Translations under genes and position numbers: made by a program | Shown: in pieces, positions 5,005 to 5,081 of the stretch | How the letters are laid out: every line of letters starts with the position of its first letter | Numbering within the stretch: the stretch's first letter is position 1 | Notes under the pieces: generated by a model | The model's input: the letters and a program-made list of their open reading frames with translations, nothing else | Databases searched by the model: none | What the model was told of the DNA's origin: nothing | Assembly: GCA_016840965.1 (NCBI GenBank) | Contig: JAEORI010000342.1 | Coordinates: 1-5,081 of the forward strand | Length of the DNA stretch: 5,081 bases | Source of the DNA: Candidatus Thorarchaeota archaeon | GTDB taxonomy: Archaea > Asgardarchaeota > Thorarchaeia > Thorarchaeales > Thorarchaeaceae | Reading direction: 5' to 3'

Positions 5005-5081
5005 AGAGACCAATTCCTATCGTATTACCGATTCCTGCAAGAATCACACTGTCACCTGGTTTCGTACGCTTGAGGATTGAT
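5003..5081 (-). CDS. C-terminal end of an unidentified gene entering from the right edge
   Basis: A minus-strand frame from the window edge to TGA at 5003-5005 encodes 25 residues, including KPGDSVILAGIGNTIGIGL. The composition looks like real protein (a Pro-Gly-Asp turn followed by a hydrophobic strand and a glycine-rich tail), and the stop sits at operon spacing from the next gene, whose Shine-Dalgarno overlaps it. The GDxVLxAGxGN string is reminiscent of the last strand of Mur-ligase-like enzymes, but this is too short to assign a family. Confidence 0.55.
   Translation of the reverse strand, partial: SILKRTKPGDSVILAGIGNTIGIGL

Noticed and set aside
4765..5073. Plus-strand open frame opposite the zinc-ribbon gene
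   Set aside because: The minus-strand gene has two membrane helices, a four-Cys zinc ribbon and a strong Shine-Dalgarno; the plus-strand product has no such support.

Overview
The window looks archaeal. It carries an archaeal-type DnaG primase with a Toprim fold, two type II (archaeal/eukaryotic-class) methionine aminopeptidases, an archaeal-style two-helix membrane protein with a zinc ribbon, GGTGA/GAGGTGA Shine-Dalgarno motifs, and one probably near-leaderless gene behind a BRE/TATA-like promoter. Moderate GC and a long gap between genes would suit an Asgard archaeon (for example Thorarchaeota-like), but that assignment is a guess; the archaeal call is firm.

Layout. Positions 1-1146 (minus) hold most of dnaG, cut at its C-terminus by the left edge. 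Positions 1147-1967 form an 820-base stretch with no credible protein gene. It lies upstream of dnaG and downstream of the next gene, and holds short repeats and several stem-loops, one with a good kink-turn motif that could be a small guide RNA. Positions 1968-2636 (minus) encode a UPF0173/UlaG-like metallo-beta-lactamase-fold hydrolase. A 123-base divergent promoter region follows. Positions 2760-3671 and 3733-4632 (plus) are two paralogous type II methionine aminopeptidases in tandem, probably one operon. The second ends tail to tail, with a 4-base overlap, against a small membrane zinc-ribbon gene (4629-4991, minus). That gene lies 11 bases behind the 3' end of another minus-strand gene that enters from the right edge.

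How the genes fit together. These are mostly housekeeping genes: RNA/DNA metabolism (DnaG), removal of the N-terminal methionine (the MetAP pair), and two proteins of unknown physiological role. I see no mobile element, CRISPR array, defence island or recognisable tRNA/rRNA. The points most worth checking are the missing AUG/GUG/UUG start of dnaG, the tandem MetAP duplication, and the structured non-coding gap with its kink-turn hairpin.
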